A stretch of 36,567 nt of DNA from Novosphingobium sp. Its GTDB lineage: Bacteria; Pseudomonadota; Alphaproteobacteria; Sphingomonadales; Sphingomonadaceae. A program made the translations under genes and the position numbers. The stretch covers positions 1 to 36,567 of the forward strand of contig JAQWKP010000110.1 of the NCBI GenBank assembly GCA_029247785.1, written 5' to 3'. Shown in pieces: positions 17,247 to 25,083 of the stretch. Positions within the stretch are counted from its first letter, which is position 1. The number at the start of each line of letters is the position of its first letter. The notes beneath the pieces are model-generated. The model had not been told where the DNA came from, ran no database searches, and worked only from the letters and a program-made list of their open reading frames with translations.

Positions 17247-19691
17247 ATGATCGCTGGCAACCCAATCCCCGGTGAAATTGAGAAATGGTTCGCTGGCCGT
17301 GGCTGGAAAATGCGGCGACACCAGCAGGAGATGCTGGCCGCGCATGCTGCGGGGTGCCATGCCCTGCTGGTCGCCGACACCGGTGCAGGCAAGACTCTCG
17401 CCGGGTTTGTCCCGACCCTTGCTGATTTCTGCATGTCCCGGCTTGGAGATGCCCCAGCGCCAGATGGGCTCCACACGTTGTATGTTTCGCCGCTCAAGGC
17501 GCTAGCCACCGATGTGCAGCGCAATCTGATGGCACCTATTGAGGAACTCGACCTACCGATTCGGGTCGAGACGCGAACGGGTGATACGCCGTCCAACCGC
17601 AAGGCACGTCAGCGCGCCCGTCCGCCCCATGTGCTGCTGACAACGCCCGAATCGCTGTCGCTGCTGCTCAGCTTTCCGGACAGCGCGCAGCTTTTTGTCG
17701 GGCTGAAGCGAATCGTCATTGACGAGATTCACGCCTTTGCGACCGGCAAGCGTGGTGATTTGTTGGCCTTGTGCCTGACACGGTTGCAGTCCCTGGCACC
17801 CGGCCTGCAGCGTTCTGGCCTGTCGGCCACGCTTGCCGATCCTGAAGCCTTTCGTGTCTGGCTGGCCCCCGGCGGCGAAGTGGAGGACGTGGCGCTGATC
17901 GAGGGTGAGAAGGGTGCGGAACCGCAGGTCTCAATCCTGCTACCCCGCGAGAAACGCGTGCCATGGAGCGGTCATGCGGCGACTTGGGCGATCCCGCAGA
18001 TCTATGCGCAGATCGCTGCACATCGTACGACTCTGGTCTTCACCAATACGCGCTTCCTGGCCGAGCTGATCTTCCAGCAACTATGGGAAGCTAACGATGA
18101 CAATCTGCCGATCGGGATTCACCATGGCTCGCTGTCGCGTGAGGCGCGTCGCAAGGTCGAGGCGGCAATGGCGCGCGGCGAGATCCGGGCGCTGGTCTGC
18201 ACTGCAAGTCTCGATCTCGGCGTCGACTGGGGTGATATCGATCTGGTCGTGCAGATGGGCGCGCCCAAGGGTTCCTCGCGGCTGCTCCAGCGGATCGGCC
18301 GAGCCAATCACCGGCTCGATCAACCCAGCAGGGCCTTGTTGGTACCAGGAAACCGCTTTGAATATCTTGAGGCGCTTGCTGCTGCCGAAGCGGTCGACGA
18401 AGGGCAACGCGACGGCGAGAGTTTCCGGCCGGGCGGCCTCGACGTGCTGGCACAGCATGTCATGGCCAGGGCATGCGCCGGGCCCTTTGACGAGGCCGAG
18501 CTGCTAGCTGAAACCCGAGCCTCCTCCTCCTATGCCTGGCTTGACGAGACAGTTTTCGCGCGCGTCCTCGATTTCGTCGCGACCGGGGGTTACGCTTTGC
18601 GCTCCTATGATCGCTTTCGGCGCATTGTAAGGGATCCCGACGGGATCTGGAGGCTTGCACATCCCCAGAACGCGGCGCGTCACCGCATCAATGCCGGGAT
18701 CATCGTCGATGCCGAGATGCTGGACGTACGTTTCCGCAACGGGCGTTCGCTTGGCCGGGTAGAAGAGATGTTCGGCGCGAGCTTGAAGCCGGGCGACACC
18801 TTTCGATTCGCCGGTATGGATCTTGAAGTCGAGGCGCTGAGAGAAACCGAGCTGGTCGTGAGGGCGGCGCGTCGTTCTGCGACGATCCCGAGCTATATGG
18901 GCCAGCGTATGCCCCTGACCACCCATCTCGCCGGACGTGTGCGAGAGATGCTTTCGGACCGCGCTGGCTGGGGACGGTTTCCCGACGATGTTCGCGAATG
19001 GCTGGAAATGCAGGACTGGCGTTCGCATCTGCCTCGCCCGGGCCAGCTCCTGATCGAAAGCTTCCCGCACAACGGGCTGGCCTATACGACATATTATACG
19101 TTCGAAGGCTGGAACGCGAACCAGTCGCTTGGCATGCTGATCACGCGGCGGATGGAGGATCGCGGGATCGGGCCGCTGGGCTTCGTCGCCAATGATTACG
19201 CGCTTTCGATATGGGGGCTTCAGCCGGTCGAAAACCCGGCTGCGCTGCTGTCGCCGGACATTCTGGCGCATGAATTCGTCGATTGGGTTCAGCAATCCTA
19301 CCTGCTGCGGCGCGCGTTTCGCGAAGTGGCGGTGATCTCAGGCCTGGTTGAGCGGCAGCATCCGGGCAAGCGCAAGACCGGCAGGCAGGTCATGTTTTCA
19401 ACCGACCTGATCTACGACGTATTGCGAAAATACGAGCCCGATCACCTGTTGATTGAGGCAGCCTGGGCCGATGCCAGGGCGAGGCTGACCGATGTTGCCA
19501 GGGTTGCCGACGTGCTTGATCGGGCTGCTCGAGAAGTCGATCATGTCCACCTGGATCGCGTTAGCCCGCTGTCTGTGCCGGTACTGTCGATGATCGGCCG
19601 CGAGGCATTGCCGTCGGGATCGGCAGAGGATGAAATACTGATCGAGGCGGAAAGCCTGGCGGCGGTGGCCATGCGCCCGGATGTGGATTGA
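17247..19691 (+). CDS. Ligase-associated Lhr-type DEXH-box DNA helicase
   Basis: An 814-residue superfamily 2 helicase of the Lhr core type, annotated in many proteobacteria as the ligase-associated DNA damage response helicase. The Walker A loop ADTGAGKT is at residues 43-50, the DEIH box at 159-162, SGLSATLADPE is motif III, and LVCTASLDLGVDWGDIDLV with QRIGRANHR forms motifs V and VI. The long C-terminal half matches the Lhr winged-helix and beta-barrel region. In many genomes this gene sits with an ATP-dependent ligase, an exonuclease and the PdeM phosphoesterase. None of these adjoins it here: a terminator and a convergent exbD follow. Its usual role is DNA repair. Confidence 0.92.
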   Translation: MIAGNPIPGEIEKWFAGRGWKMRRHQQEMLAAHAAGCHALLVADTGAGKTLAGFVPTLADFCMSRLGDAPAPDGLHTLYVSPLKALATDVQRNLMAPIEELDLPIRVETRTGDTPSNRKARQRARPPHVLLTTPESLSLLLSFPDSAQLFVGLKRIVIDEIHAFATGKRGDLLALCLTRLQSLAPGLQRSGLSATLADPEAFRVWLAPGGEVEDVALIEGEKGAEPQVSILLPREKRVPWSGHAATWAIPQIYAQIAAHRTTLVFTNTRFLAELIFQQLWEANDDNLPIGIHHGSLSREARRKVEAAMARGEIRALVCTASLDLGVDWGDIDLVVQMGAPKGSSRLLQRIGRANHRLDQPSRALLVPGNRFEYLEALAAAEAVDEGQRDGESFRPGGLDVLAQHVMARACAGPFDEAELLAETRASSSYAWLDETVFARVLDFVATGGYALRSYDRFRRIVRDPDGIWRLAHPQNAARHRINAGIIVDAEMLDVRFRNGRSLGRVEEMFGASLKPGDTFRFAGMDLEVEALRETELVVRAARRSATIPSYMGQRMPLTTHLAGRVREMLSDRAGWGRFPDDVREWLEMQDWRSHLPRPGQLLIESFPHNGLAYTTYYTFEGWNANQSLGMLITRRMEDRGIGPLGFVANDYALSIWGLQPVENPAALLSPDILAHEFVDWVQQSYLLRRAFREVAVISGLVERQHPGKRKTGRQVMFSTDLIYDVLRKYEPDHLLIEAAWADARARLTDVARVADVLDRAAREVDHVHLDRVSPLSVPVLSMIGREALPSGSAEDEILIEAESLAAVAMRPDVD

Positions 19692-19702
19692 GCCAAAGAA
19701 AA

Positions 19703-19721
19703 GGGCGGGAAAAACCCGCCC
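19703..19721. terminator. Bidirectional hairpin terminator between helicase and exbD genes
   Basis: GGGCGGG, loop AAAAA and CCCGCCC form a perfect 7-base-pair stem between the convergent helicase and exbD genes. On the plus strand it is followed by TGTCCTT. On the minus strand it is followed by a CTTTTCTTT run, which makes it a good terminator for the tonB-exbB-exbD transcript. Confidence 0.8.
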
Positions 19722-19747
19722 TGTCCTTAGCCATTGCAGCCCGGAGC

Positions 19748-20185
19748 CTAGTCCTTGCTGAAATAGATATATTTCTCATTGCCGACGAAGCCGAATTTGG
19801 TGACCTTGGATTGCTTGATGACATTGAGCACCTTGGACGCGAGATCGTAGGGCGCTTCTGGCTCCGGCTCAAACTGCAGTTCCGGCTCGGTTGCATAAGT
19901 GAGCGATTCCCGCAGCAGTGAATTCAGCTGGCCATCGGTGATCACCTCACCATTCCAAAGAATATCTGCCTGCCTGGACAGCGAAACCTTGTTCTTTACC
20001 AGATCGATCGGTGGCGGCGGTTTCTCGAGTCCGTCGTCGAAGGGTAGGTCGACATCGACCGAATGTGTCGCCATCGGGATGGTGATGATGAACATGATAA
20101 GAAGGACGAGCATGACGTCGATGAGTGGAGTCGTATTGATCTCCATCATCGGCGAGCCATCGTCCTTGCCACCTGACATTGCCAT
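19748..20185 (-). CDS. exbD: ExbD/TolR family biopolymer transporter (first of two, distal copy)
   Basis: A 145-residue inner-membrane protein. A short cytoplasmic N-terminus with MMEINTTPLIDVMLVLLIMF leads into a single transmembrane helix holding the protonatable Asp of the family (Asp23), followed by a periplasmic domain. ExbD works with ExbB to harness the proton gradient for TonB. It is the last gene of the tonB-exbB-exbD-exbD group, 50 bases after the other exbD, with GGAGTAAC before its ATG. Compared with the other copy it has a shorter periplasmic domain, containing an acidic/proline patch (EPELQFEPEPEAPYD) and no cysteine. Confidence 0.93.
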   Translation of the reverse strand: MAMSGGKDDGSPMMEINTTPLIDVMLVLLIMFIITIPMATHSVDVDLPFDDGLEKPPPPIDLVKNKVSLSRQADILWNGEVITDGQLNSLLRESLTYATEPELQFEPEPEAPYDLASKVLNVIKQSKVTKFGFVGNEKYIYFSKD

Positions 20186-20235
20186 GAATTGTTACTCCTG
20201 AAATTCTCGTCGCCGGCAGTCGTCCACCGATATTG

Positions 20236-20772
20236 CTAGATCTTGTCCGGATCAACCGGGTTCGAGATGAAGCCGACGGTCGGATAGCCGGAAACCTGAA
20301 CGTTGTAGATCGCGCCAGCAACGCAGCGCCACGGCGCATTGATATCACCGCGGATGTGGACCTGCGGAACCAGTTCCGGATTGGCCATGAGTGCTTCGGC
20401 ACCACCAGCGCGTTTCACGATGCCTTCCAGCCGCTTGAAGGCCTGATCGCGCAGTTCCTCGTCATCGACCAGTGTGGTGTTGTTGAAATAGATCCGGCAT
20501 TTGCCGTAGCGCGATGCGCCCTGATAGCCTTCGTCGCCGGGGCTCAGGCCTTGTGTGTCGGTGGTCATCACCGTCAACAGCAGGTTCTCGACCTTGTCCT
20601 TGGATTCGATGGAGACGAAGACCGGCATACGCAGTTGATCGACCTGCTTGATCGCGATCGGAATCGCGATGAGGAAGATGATCAGCAGCACCAGCATCAC
20701 GTCGACCAGCGGTGTGGTATTGATGTCGGACATTGGAGTCTCATCACCACCCATGCCAGCAGCCATTGCCAT
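20236..20772 (-). CDS. exbD: ExbD/TolR family biopolymer transporter (second of two, proximal copy)
   Basis: A 178-residue paralogue of the neighbouring ExbD. The N-terminus SDINTTPLVDVMLVLLIIFL carries the conserved transmembrane Asp, and the helix continues into IAIPIAIKQ. The periplasmic part is about 35 residues longer than in the other copy and contains two cysteines (in GKCRIYF and PWRCVAG) that could pair. The ending is GYPTVGFISNPVDPDKI. Two adjacent, unequal ExbD genes are common in sphingomonad tonB clusters. It is separated from exbB by 120 bases that contain two hairpins. Confidence 0.93.
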   Translation of the reverse strand: MAMAAGMGGDETPMSDINTTPLVDVMLVLLIIFLIAIPIAIKQVDQLRMPVFVSIESKDKVENLLLTVMTTDTQGLSPGDEGYQGASRYGKCRIYFNNTTLVDDEELRDQAFKRLEGIVKRAGGAEALMANPELVPQVHIRGDINAPWRCVAGAIYNVQVSGYPTVGFISNPVDPDKI

Positions 20773-20800
20773 AATGTCTATCCCATTCCTAAACGTTCGA

Positions 20801-20845
20801 GGATGAGAGGCGGGCGTGCATGCAACGGCCCCGCCTCATTCATCC
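20801..20845 (-). promoter_or_regulatory. Extended hairpin between exbB and exbD (inner)
   Basis: GAGGCGGG (20807-20814) pairs perfectly with CCCGCCTC (20830-20837). After a two-base bulge GGATGA (20801-20806) pairs with TCATCC (20840-20845). Transcribed from the minus strand this gives a stem of about 14 base pairs between exbB and the first exbD. It has no T-run, so it could be an RNA-processing or mRNA-stability element rather than a terminator. Confidence 0.5.
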
Positions 20846-20854
20846 CAAATGTCA

Positions 20855-20884
20855 GGCGGCGCACACCTTCGGGTGCTTGCCGCC
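20855..20884 (-). promoter_or_regulatory. Hairpin immediately after exbB
   Basis: GGCGGC (20855-20860) and GCCGCC (20879-20884) flank an inner CACC/GGTG stem with a four-base loop. It begins 8 bases past the exbB stop codon. No T-run follows on the minus strand, so it looks like a partial terminator or a 3'-end-protecting structure for exbB mRNA. Confidence 0.5.
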
Positions 20885-20892
20885 CGTTCAGC

Positions 20893-21669
20893 TTACCACT
20901 TAGCCGGGGCCGCTGCGGGCTTTGCTGCGGGTTTCGCTGCTGGTTTTGCACCCGCTGCCGTAGCTCCCTTGACCGCACCGTTGGAGGCGATGTTCGCAAG
21001 GACGTCGGTCGAAAAGCCAGTAAGCGTTTCGCCAATGTTCTTGTTGCGGGCCTGCAGGTAGTTGTACGCGAGCACGGCGGGAACAGCTACTACCAGGCCG
21101 AGAGCGGTCATGATCAGGGCTTCACCAACCGGGCCGGCAACCTTGTCGATTGAGGCTGAGCCGGCGATGCCGATGGCGATCAGGGCGCGGTAGATACCGA
21201 CAACGGTTCCGAACAGGCCAACGAACGGGGCGGTTGCACCAACCGTCGCGAGGAAGGGCAGGCCGGAAGCGAGCTTCGCATTGATCGAGTTTTCCGAGCG
21301 CGATAGCGTCCCATGGAGCCAGTCGTGCCTCTCGGTTTCGTCGACCAGACTCTTGGCCTGCTCTTCAGCAAGCATTCCATCTTCGGCGATCTGGCGCCAG
21401 GCGCTGTTCTTGTCGAGCTTGTTGGCACCTTCGCGCAGGGACGGGGCTTTCCAGAAGTTGGCGCGAAGTTCCCTGCCCTGGCGCATGAGTTTCCCCTGTT
21501 CGAAATATTTGGTCAGGAGAATATAGAACGAGCCGAACGACATGATGCCCAGCACGATGACCGTGCCGTAGGCGACCGCGCCACCTTGTTCCATGGCTTC
21601 CATAAAGCCGAACTTGTTTACAGGTGCTGCGGCTTCACCGGCAGCGGCAAGAATATCGACGATAAGCAT
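20893..21669 (-). CDS. exbB: ExbB/TolQ/MotA family proton channel
   Basis: A 258-residue inner-membrane protein with the three-helix ExbB plan: a first helix around residues 33-52 (AYGTVIVLGIMSFGSFYILL), a long cytoplasmic segment, then two helices in LPFLATVGATAPFVGLFGTV and IMTALGLVVAVPAVLAYNYL. The last two belong to the MotA/TolQ/ExbB signature and form the proton path with the ExbD Asp. The C-terminus has an unusual low-complexity tail of AKPA repeats (about 238-258) ending in Trp. It lies 74 bases after tonB, with AGGA before its ATG. ExbB pentamers surround ExbD dimers in characterised systems. Confidence 0.94.
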   Translation of the reverse strand: MLIVDILAAAGEAAAPVNKFGFMEAMEQGGAVAYGTVIVLGIMSFGSFYILLTKYFEQGKLMRQGRELRANFWKAPSLREGANKLDKNSAWRQIAEDGMLAEEQAKSLVDETERHDWLHGTLSRSENSINAKLASGLPFLATVGATAPFVGLFGTVVGIYRALIAIGIAGSASIDKVAGPVGEALIMTALGLVVAVPAVLAYNYLQARNKNIGETLTGFSTDVLANIASNGAVKGATAAGAKPAAKPAAKPAAAPAKW

Positions 21670-21743
21670 GCTAATTGTCCTCTCAAGAAGATAACTTAAT
21701 TTTCAGCCATGGTGGGAGATTTGCAGCTCCCGCCGTTACAATA

Positions 21744-22358
21744 TTAATCCGGAATGACCCAGCGAACACGATTGGAGTAGGTATTGCCATAACCGTCGCT
21801 CGGTTTCCTGAATCGGGCGCGGCGGGTCACATTCTTGCAGGTCGCCTGGTCGAGATCGGCGTGACCGCTCGAACTGGTGACGCGGCAGCTTGCCACTCGC
21901 CCTTTGTCATTGATCGTAAGCCTAAAGCCCGTGGTCCCTGCGCGATCCTCACGCAATGCCCGCGAAGGATAGTCGTTCGACGTCGCCCAACTGCCTGGAT
22001 TGTTGCGCGGCGTCGCCGGCTTGGGCGGCGGCGGCGGCGGCGGCGGCGGGATGATGATCGGCGGCGGAGCAGGCGGCGGTGCGCTCACGGTTTCGATCTG
22101 GGGTGGCGTCACCGCAACATTGATCTTCACCGGCGGCGCGACAGGCGGCGGAGGGAGATCAACTTTCTTGGGCGGTGGCGGTGGCTCTTCCTTGACCTCT
22201 TCCTCGATATCAACGGTAGTCACACGCTTGAGGATCTTCTTCGCCCCTTCATAGGCGAGACCTGTCACAAGCGCGTAACCAAAGAGAACGTGGAGGGCAG
22301 CAACGACGATCAAAGACACGGTACGAGTACCGCTTACCGGTTGGTCAACGTAAGACAT
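21744..22358 (-). CDS. tonB: TonB energy transducer
   Basis: A 204-residue protein with the standard TonB layout: a short cytoplasmic N-terminus, one transmembrane anchor (residues 13-34), a proline-rich periplasmic spacer (about 58-120, including nine consecutive prolines) and a C-terminal TonB domain (about 120-204) containing GFRLTINDKGRVASCRVTSS and a final YSNRVRWVIPD. Two cysteines in the C-terminal domain (CRVTSS and DQATCKN) could pair. It transmits the ExbB/ExbD proton-driven motion to outer-membrane receptors. It is the first gene of the group; its promoter should lie in 22359-22710. Confidence 0.93.
   Translation of the reverse strand: MSYVDQPVSGTRTVSLIVVAALHVLFGYALVTGLAYEGAKKILKRVTTVDIEEEVKEEPPPPPKKVDLPPPPVAPPVKINVAVTPPQIETVSAPPPAPPPIIIPPPPPPPPPKPATPRNNPGSWATSNDYPSRALREDRAGTTGFRLTINDKGRVASCRVTSSSGHADLDQATCKNVTRRARFRKPSDGYGNTYSNRVRWVIPD
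22024..22047 (+). repeat. (GGC)8 trinucleotide repeat inside tonB
   Basis: Eight uninterrupted GGC units on the plus strand, read as CCG proline codons in tonB on the minus strand. They encode most of the nine-proline run in the periplasmic spacer. Slippage by one unit would change the spacer by one proline without shifting the frame. Confidence 0.9.
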
Positions 22359-22710
22359 TCAGACGCATCACTCCATATTATCAAGCCTTGAGGCACAATC
22401 TCGAGACTCCCACGATTGCGCCATTAGCAGCACATATCGCGGCCTTTCACCAAATCTACCACCCTGACGGCTGGCAATCCGTCCATAGCTATAGTCAAAT
22501 CCGCTTGGACAGACCGCAGGGCCATGTTGTGTTATTGGCCCCTAATTGCTCGTGCTTTAGCGTCGAAGGTTCACCCGTGCAACGCCTTATCGGCGATTGC
22601 AAAGGTTAACCGCCAATTCACATCACCTCGGCTGATATCGGGCATATGGCATTTTGTCTCGCCGGTGAATGAAATATAGAAGCCGTCCAATCTCTTGGAG
22701 TTAGAACGAG
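22359..22710. other. 352-base divergent intergenic region between tonB and an exported hypothetical gene
   Basis: The region must hold the tonB promoter on the minus strand and the promoter of the 22711 gene on the plus strand. I cannot place either with confidence, and I see no clear Fur-type box. A plus-strand open frame at 22388-22609 has no ribosome-binding site or recognisable domain, so it is not called. No tRNA, terminator or repeat is evident. Confidence 0.5.
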
Positions 22711-23565
22711 ATGCGAATCGCGAAGCGCCCACTGGTCATGGCCATATCCGCTGCAGTCATGCTTTTTCTGCAGCCTGAGCAAGGGTTCGCCCGATCTCAA
22801 CCCCAAGTCACCACCCGACCTGAATCAACCTATGCCGACCTCGTCGACCTTGCTGATTCGGCACAGCTTGTTCTGCGTGCTCAGTTGCGAAAATTGATTC
22901 GTGTCGAAAATGAGCGGGCGCCCGGTTTGAGACCGGGCTGGGGACGTTTCTACGTCCAGGCAAACACGCTCGCCCTACTCTCGGGGCCATCGCTGCTCGG
23001 CGAATCACTCACCTATCTCGTTGATCTGCCGCTCGATGAAAGAGGTAAGCCAGCCAAGCTCAAGAAGCGCGAGGTATTGCTGTTCGCTCGTTCCGTGCCA
23101 GATCGGCCCGGTGAGCTGCAGCTGGTCTCTCCAGACGCCCAGCTGTTGTGGTTGGAAGGGACCGAGGCTGTCTTGCGGTCGATCCTGACAGAGCTGGTTG
23201 TCCCCGATGCACCTGGGCGGGTCATCGGGGTTCGCGAGATCATCCATGTGCCCGGGACGCTTGCCGGAGAAGGCGAAACGCAGATCTTTCTTCAGACCGT
23301 GGATGGTTCTCCGGCCTCGATCACCGTGTGGCACCGGCCCGGCTGGCCGCCGGCATGGGGGGCATCCTTCACCGAGCTGGTCGCCAATGTCGGCGAGCCG
23401 CCCCAACGCGATTCGCTTGAATGGTATCGCCTCGCCTGCTTCCTTCCCAACGCCCTGCCGCGCGGCGCAAACTTTTCGGAAAGCCCGGCAAGCCGTTCGC
23501 AGGCTGCTGCCGATTATCGCCAGGTACTGGGTGACCTTGGGGCTTGCCGACGAAATCGCAGGTGA
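22711..23565 (+). CDS. Exported conserved-looking hypothetical protein
   Basis: A 284-residue protein I cannot assign. A signal sequence (MRIAKRPLVMAISAAVMLFL, cut near residue 28) indicates export. The mature part begins with YADLVDLADSAQLVLRAQLR and has a mixed alpha/beta composition. It contains long in-phase stretches such as KLKKREVLLFARSVPDRPGE and HVPGTLAGEGETQIFLQTVD, and regular codon use, which supports a real gene. Only two cysteines appear, both near the C-terminus (LACFLPN and LGACRRN), so a disulfide is possible. No transmembrane anchor or catalytic motif is obvious. GGAG precedes the ATG. hom begins 75 bases later on the same strand, with a small hairpin in between. Confidence 0.75.
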   Translation: MRIAKRPLVMAISAAVMLFLQPEQGFARSQPQVTTRPESTYADLVDLADSAQLVLRAQLRKLIRVENERAPGLRPGWGRFYVQANTLALLSGPSLLGESLTYLVDLPLDERGKPAKLKKREVLLFARSVPDRPGELQLVSPDAQLLWLEGTEAVLRSILTELVVPDAPGRVIGVREIIHVPGTLAGEGETQIFLQTVDGSPASITVWHRPGWPPAWGASFTELVANVGEPPQRDSLEWYRLACFLPNALPRGANFSESPASRSQAAADYRQVLGDLGACRRNRR

Positions 23566-23620
23566 AGCCTGTGGCGCTGGCGAAGTCTCTGGCAATTCGT
23601 ATGGTCGTGGCTTAGGTGCC

Positions 23621-23636
23621 GCTCCCGAAAGGGAGC
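23621..23636 (+). promoter_or_regulatory. Hairpin enclosing the hom ribosome-binding site
   Basis: GCTCCC-GAAA-GGGAGC is a perfect 6-base-pair stem with a GNRA-type GAAA tetraloop. Its 3' arm is the Shine-Dalgarno sequence GGGAG that serves the hom ATG at 23640. In the folded mRNA the ribosome-binding site would be paired. Confidence 0.6.
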
Positions 23637-23639
23637 AAC

Positions 23640-24947
23640 ATGGCTGAACCGCTCAACATCGCTCTGGCTGGATTAGGCACGGTCGGTACCGGCGTTATCC
23701 GGTTGATCGAGACAAATGCCGAATTGATTGCGCGTCGAGCAGGGCGGCCGATCCGGATATCGACCGTCAGTGCTCGGGATCGCTCGAAAGACAGAGGCGT
23801 GAACCTTTCCCAATATGCCTGGGAGGACGACCTTACGCAGATGGCCGCACGCGACGATGTCGAAGTCGTCGTTGAACTGGTCGGCGGCTCGGACGGGCCT
23901 GCGTTGACGCTTGCGCGCAATTCGATTGCTCACGGCAAAGCACTGGTGACTGCCAATAAGGCAATGATCGCACATCATGGGCTGGAGCTTGCCGAGGCTG
24001 CTGAAAGGGCAGGCAGCGCGCTCAAATTCGAGGCTGCGGTTGCAGGTGGTATCCCGGTTATCAAGGGCCTCAGCGAGGGCGCAGCGGCCAACGCCTTTGA
24101 GCGCGTCTACGGAATTCTAAACGGTACCTGCAATTACATCCTCTCCACGATGGAGGATAGCGGGGCTGACTTCGCCGATGTGCTCGCCGATGCGCAGCGG
24201 CTTGGCTATGCCGAGGCAGATCCGACATTCGATATCGAAGGCATTGATGCTGCTCACAAGCTTGCAATCCTCGCCGCAATCGCCTTCGGGGCCCGGCTGG
24301 ATTTCGACGCAGTCGAAGTGACCGGCATTTCGCGTATCATTGCCAGCGATATCGCCCAGGCCAGGGCGCTGGGCTACGTCATCCGCCTAATCGGCATGGC
24401 GGAGATTGAAACGGCAGCTGGCGAATCAAGTCTGTTCCAGCGAGTCCAGCCGCATCTGGTCCCAACTGGCCATCCTCTCGCGCATGTCGACGGGCCGACC
24501 AATGCGATTGTCGCGGAAGGCAATTTCATGGGTCGCCTTTTATTCCAGGGAGCCGGAGCTGGAGATGGCCCAACAGCCAGCGCAGTTGTGGCAGACATCA
24601 TCGATATCGCGCGCGGCGAAAAGGGTGCAGCCTTTTCCATGCCGGTAGGCGAACTGGAGACCGTGCCTCAGGCTGAAACGGGTCATCGCCTGGGCAGGGC
24701 CTATATACGCTTTACCGTGCCAGACAGACCGGGTGTGTTGGCCGAGATTACCGCGGCAATGCGTGATGCTGGTGTTTCGATCGAAAGCCTGATTCAGCGG
24801 GGCCGGGCCGAGGAAGGCGGAGACGTCATTCTTGCGATGGTCACACATGAGGGACCTGAATCTGCCGTCAACGATGCGTTGCGCCAGCTTGACGGGTCGC
24901 AAAGTCTGTCTGCAGCGCCATTGGTCATGTATATTATTGGAGAATGA
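23640..24947 (+). CDS. hom: Homoserine dehydrogenase (with C-terminal ACT domain)
   Basis: A 435-residue enzyme that reduces aspartate semialdehyde to homoserine, the branch point to threonine, methionine and isoleucine. The N-terminus NIALAGLGTVGTGVIRL has the NAD(P)-binding GxGxxG loop. GKALVTANKAMIAHHG and FEAAVAGGIPVIKGL are catalytic-domain motifs, and YGILNGTCNYILSTME with YAEADPTFDIEGIDAAHKL are homoserine dehydrogenase signatures. The last 80 residues (from about YIRFTVPDRPGVLAEITAAM) form an ACT domain, usually involved in threonine feedback. The start is the ATG at 23640, with GGGAG 4 bases upstream; an upstream in-frame extension (23616) lacks homology. Confidence 0.97.
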   Translation: MAEPLNIALAGLGTVGTGVIRLIETNAELIARRAGRPIRISTVSARDRSKDRGVNLSQYAWEDDLTQMAARDDVEVVVELVGGSDGPALTLARNSIAHGKALVTANKAMIAHHGLELAEAAERAGSALKFEAAVAGGIPVIKGLSEGAAANAFERVYGILNGTCNYILSTMEDSGADFADVLADAQRLGYAEADPTFDIEGIDAAHKLAILAAIAFGARLDFDAVEVTGISRIIASDIAQARALGYVIRLIGMAEIETAAGESSLFQRVQPHLVPTGHPLAHVDGPTNAIVAEGNFMGRLLFQGAGAGDGPTASAVVADIIDIARGEKGAAFSMPVGELETVPQAETGHRLGRAYIRFTVPDRPGVLAEITAAMRDAGVSIESLIQRGRAEEGGDVILAMVTHEGPESAVNDALRQLDGSQSLSAAPLVMYIIGE

Positions 24948-24970
24948 GCTGATCAGGCTGAGAGCAAGAT

Positions 24971-24998
24971 CCGCCCGGTTCCTTCCGAAGTTGGGCGG
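24971..24998 (+). terminator. Candidate terminator after hom
   Basis: CCGCCC (24971-24976) and GGGCGG (24993-24998) form a 6-base-pair stem, with CTTC/GAAG complementarity inside the loop, followed by TGTTCGTT. It lies 24 bases after the hom stop. The T-run is interrupted, so this is only a moderate candidate. Confidence 0.45.
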
Positions 24999-25083
24999 TG
25001 TTCGTTGCGGCTGCTCGACAAGCCCGGTATCGCTGTCTAACCAGCAAGCCTGAATTCGATTTGCTAAGAGGATGAAGATTTCC

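Noticed and set aside
16326..17474. Long antisense open frame (382 codons, minus strand) across the Arg/Pro-rich gene and the helicase start
   Set aside because: It spans the strong terminator at 17128-17157, has no ribosome-binding site or domain, and its length is explained by the codon pattern of the opposite genes.
20233..21153. 306-codon plus-strand open frame opposite exbD and exbB
   Set aside because: It runs across two clear genes and the hairpin-bearing spacer without a start signal or homology.
22388..22609. 73-codon plus-strand open frame between tonB and the exported hypothetical gene
   Set aside because: No ribosome-binding site, no domain, and it occupies the expected divergent promoter region.
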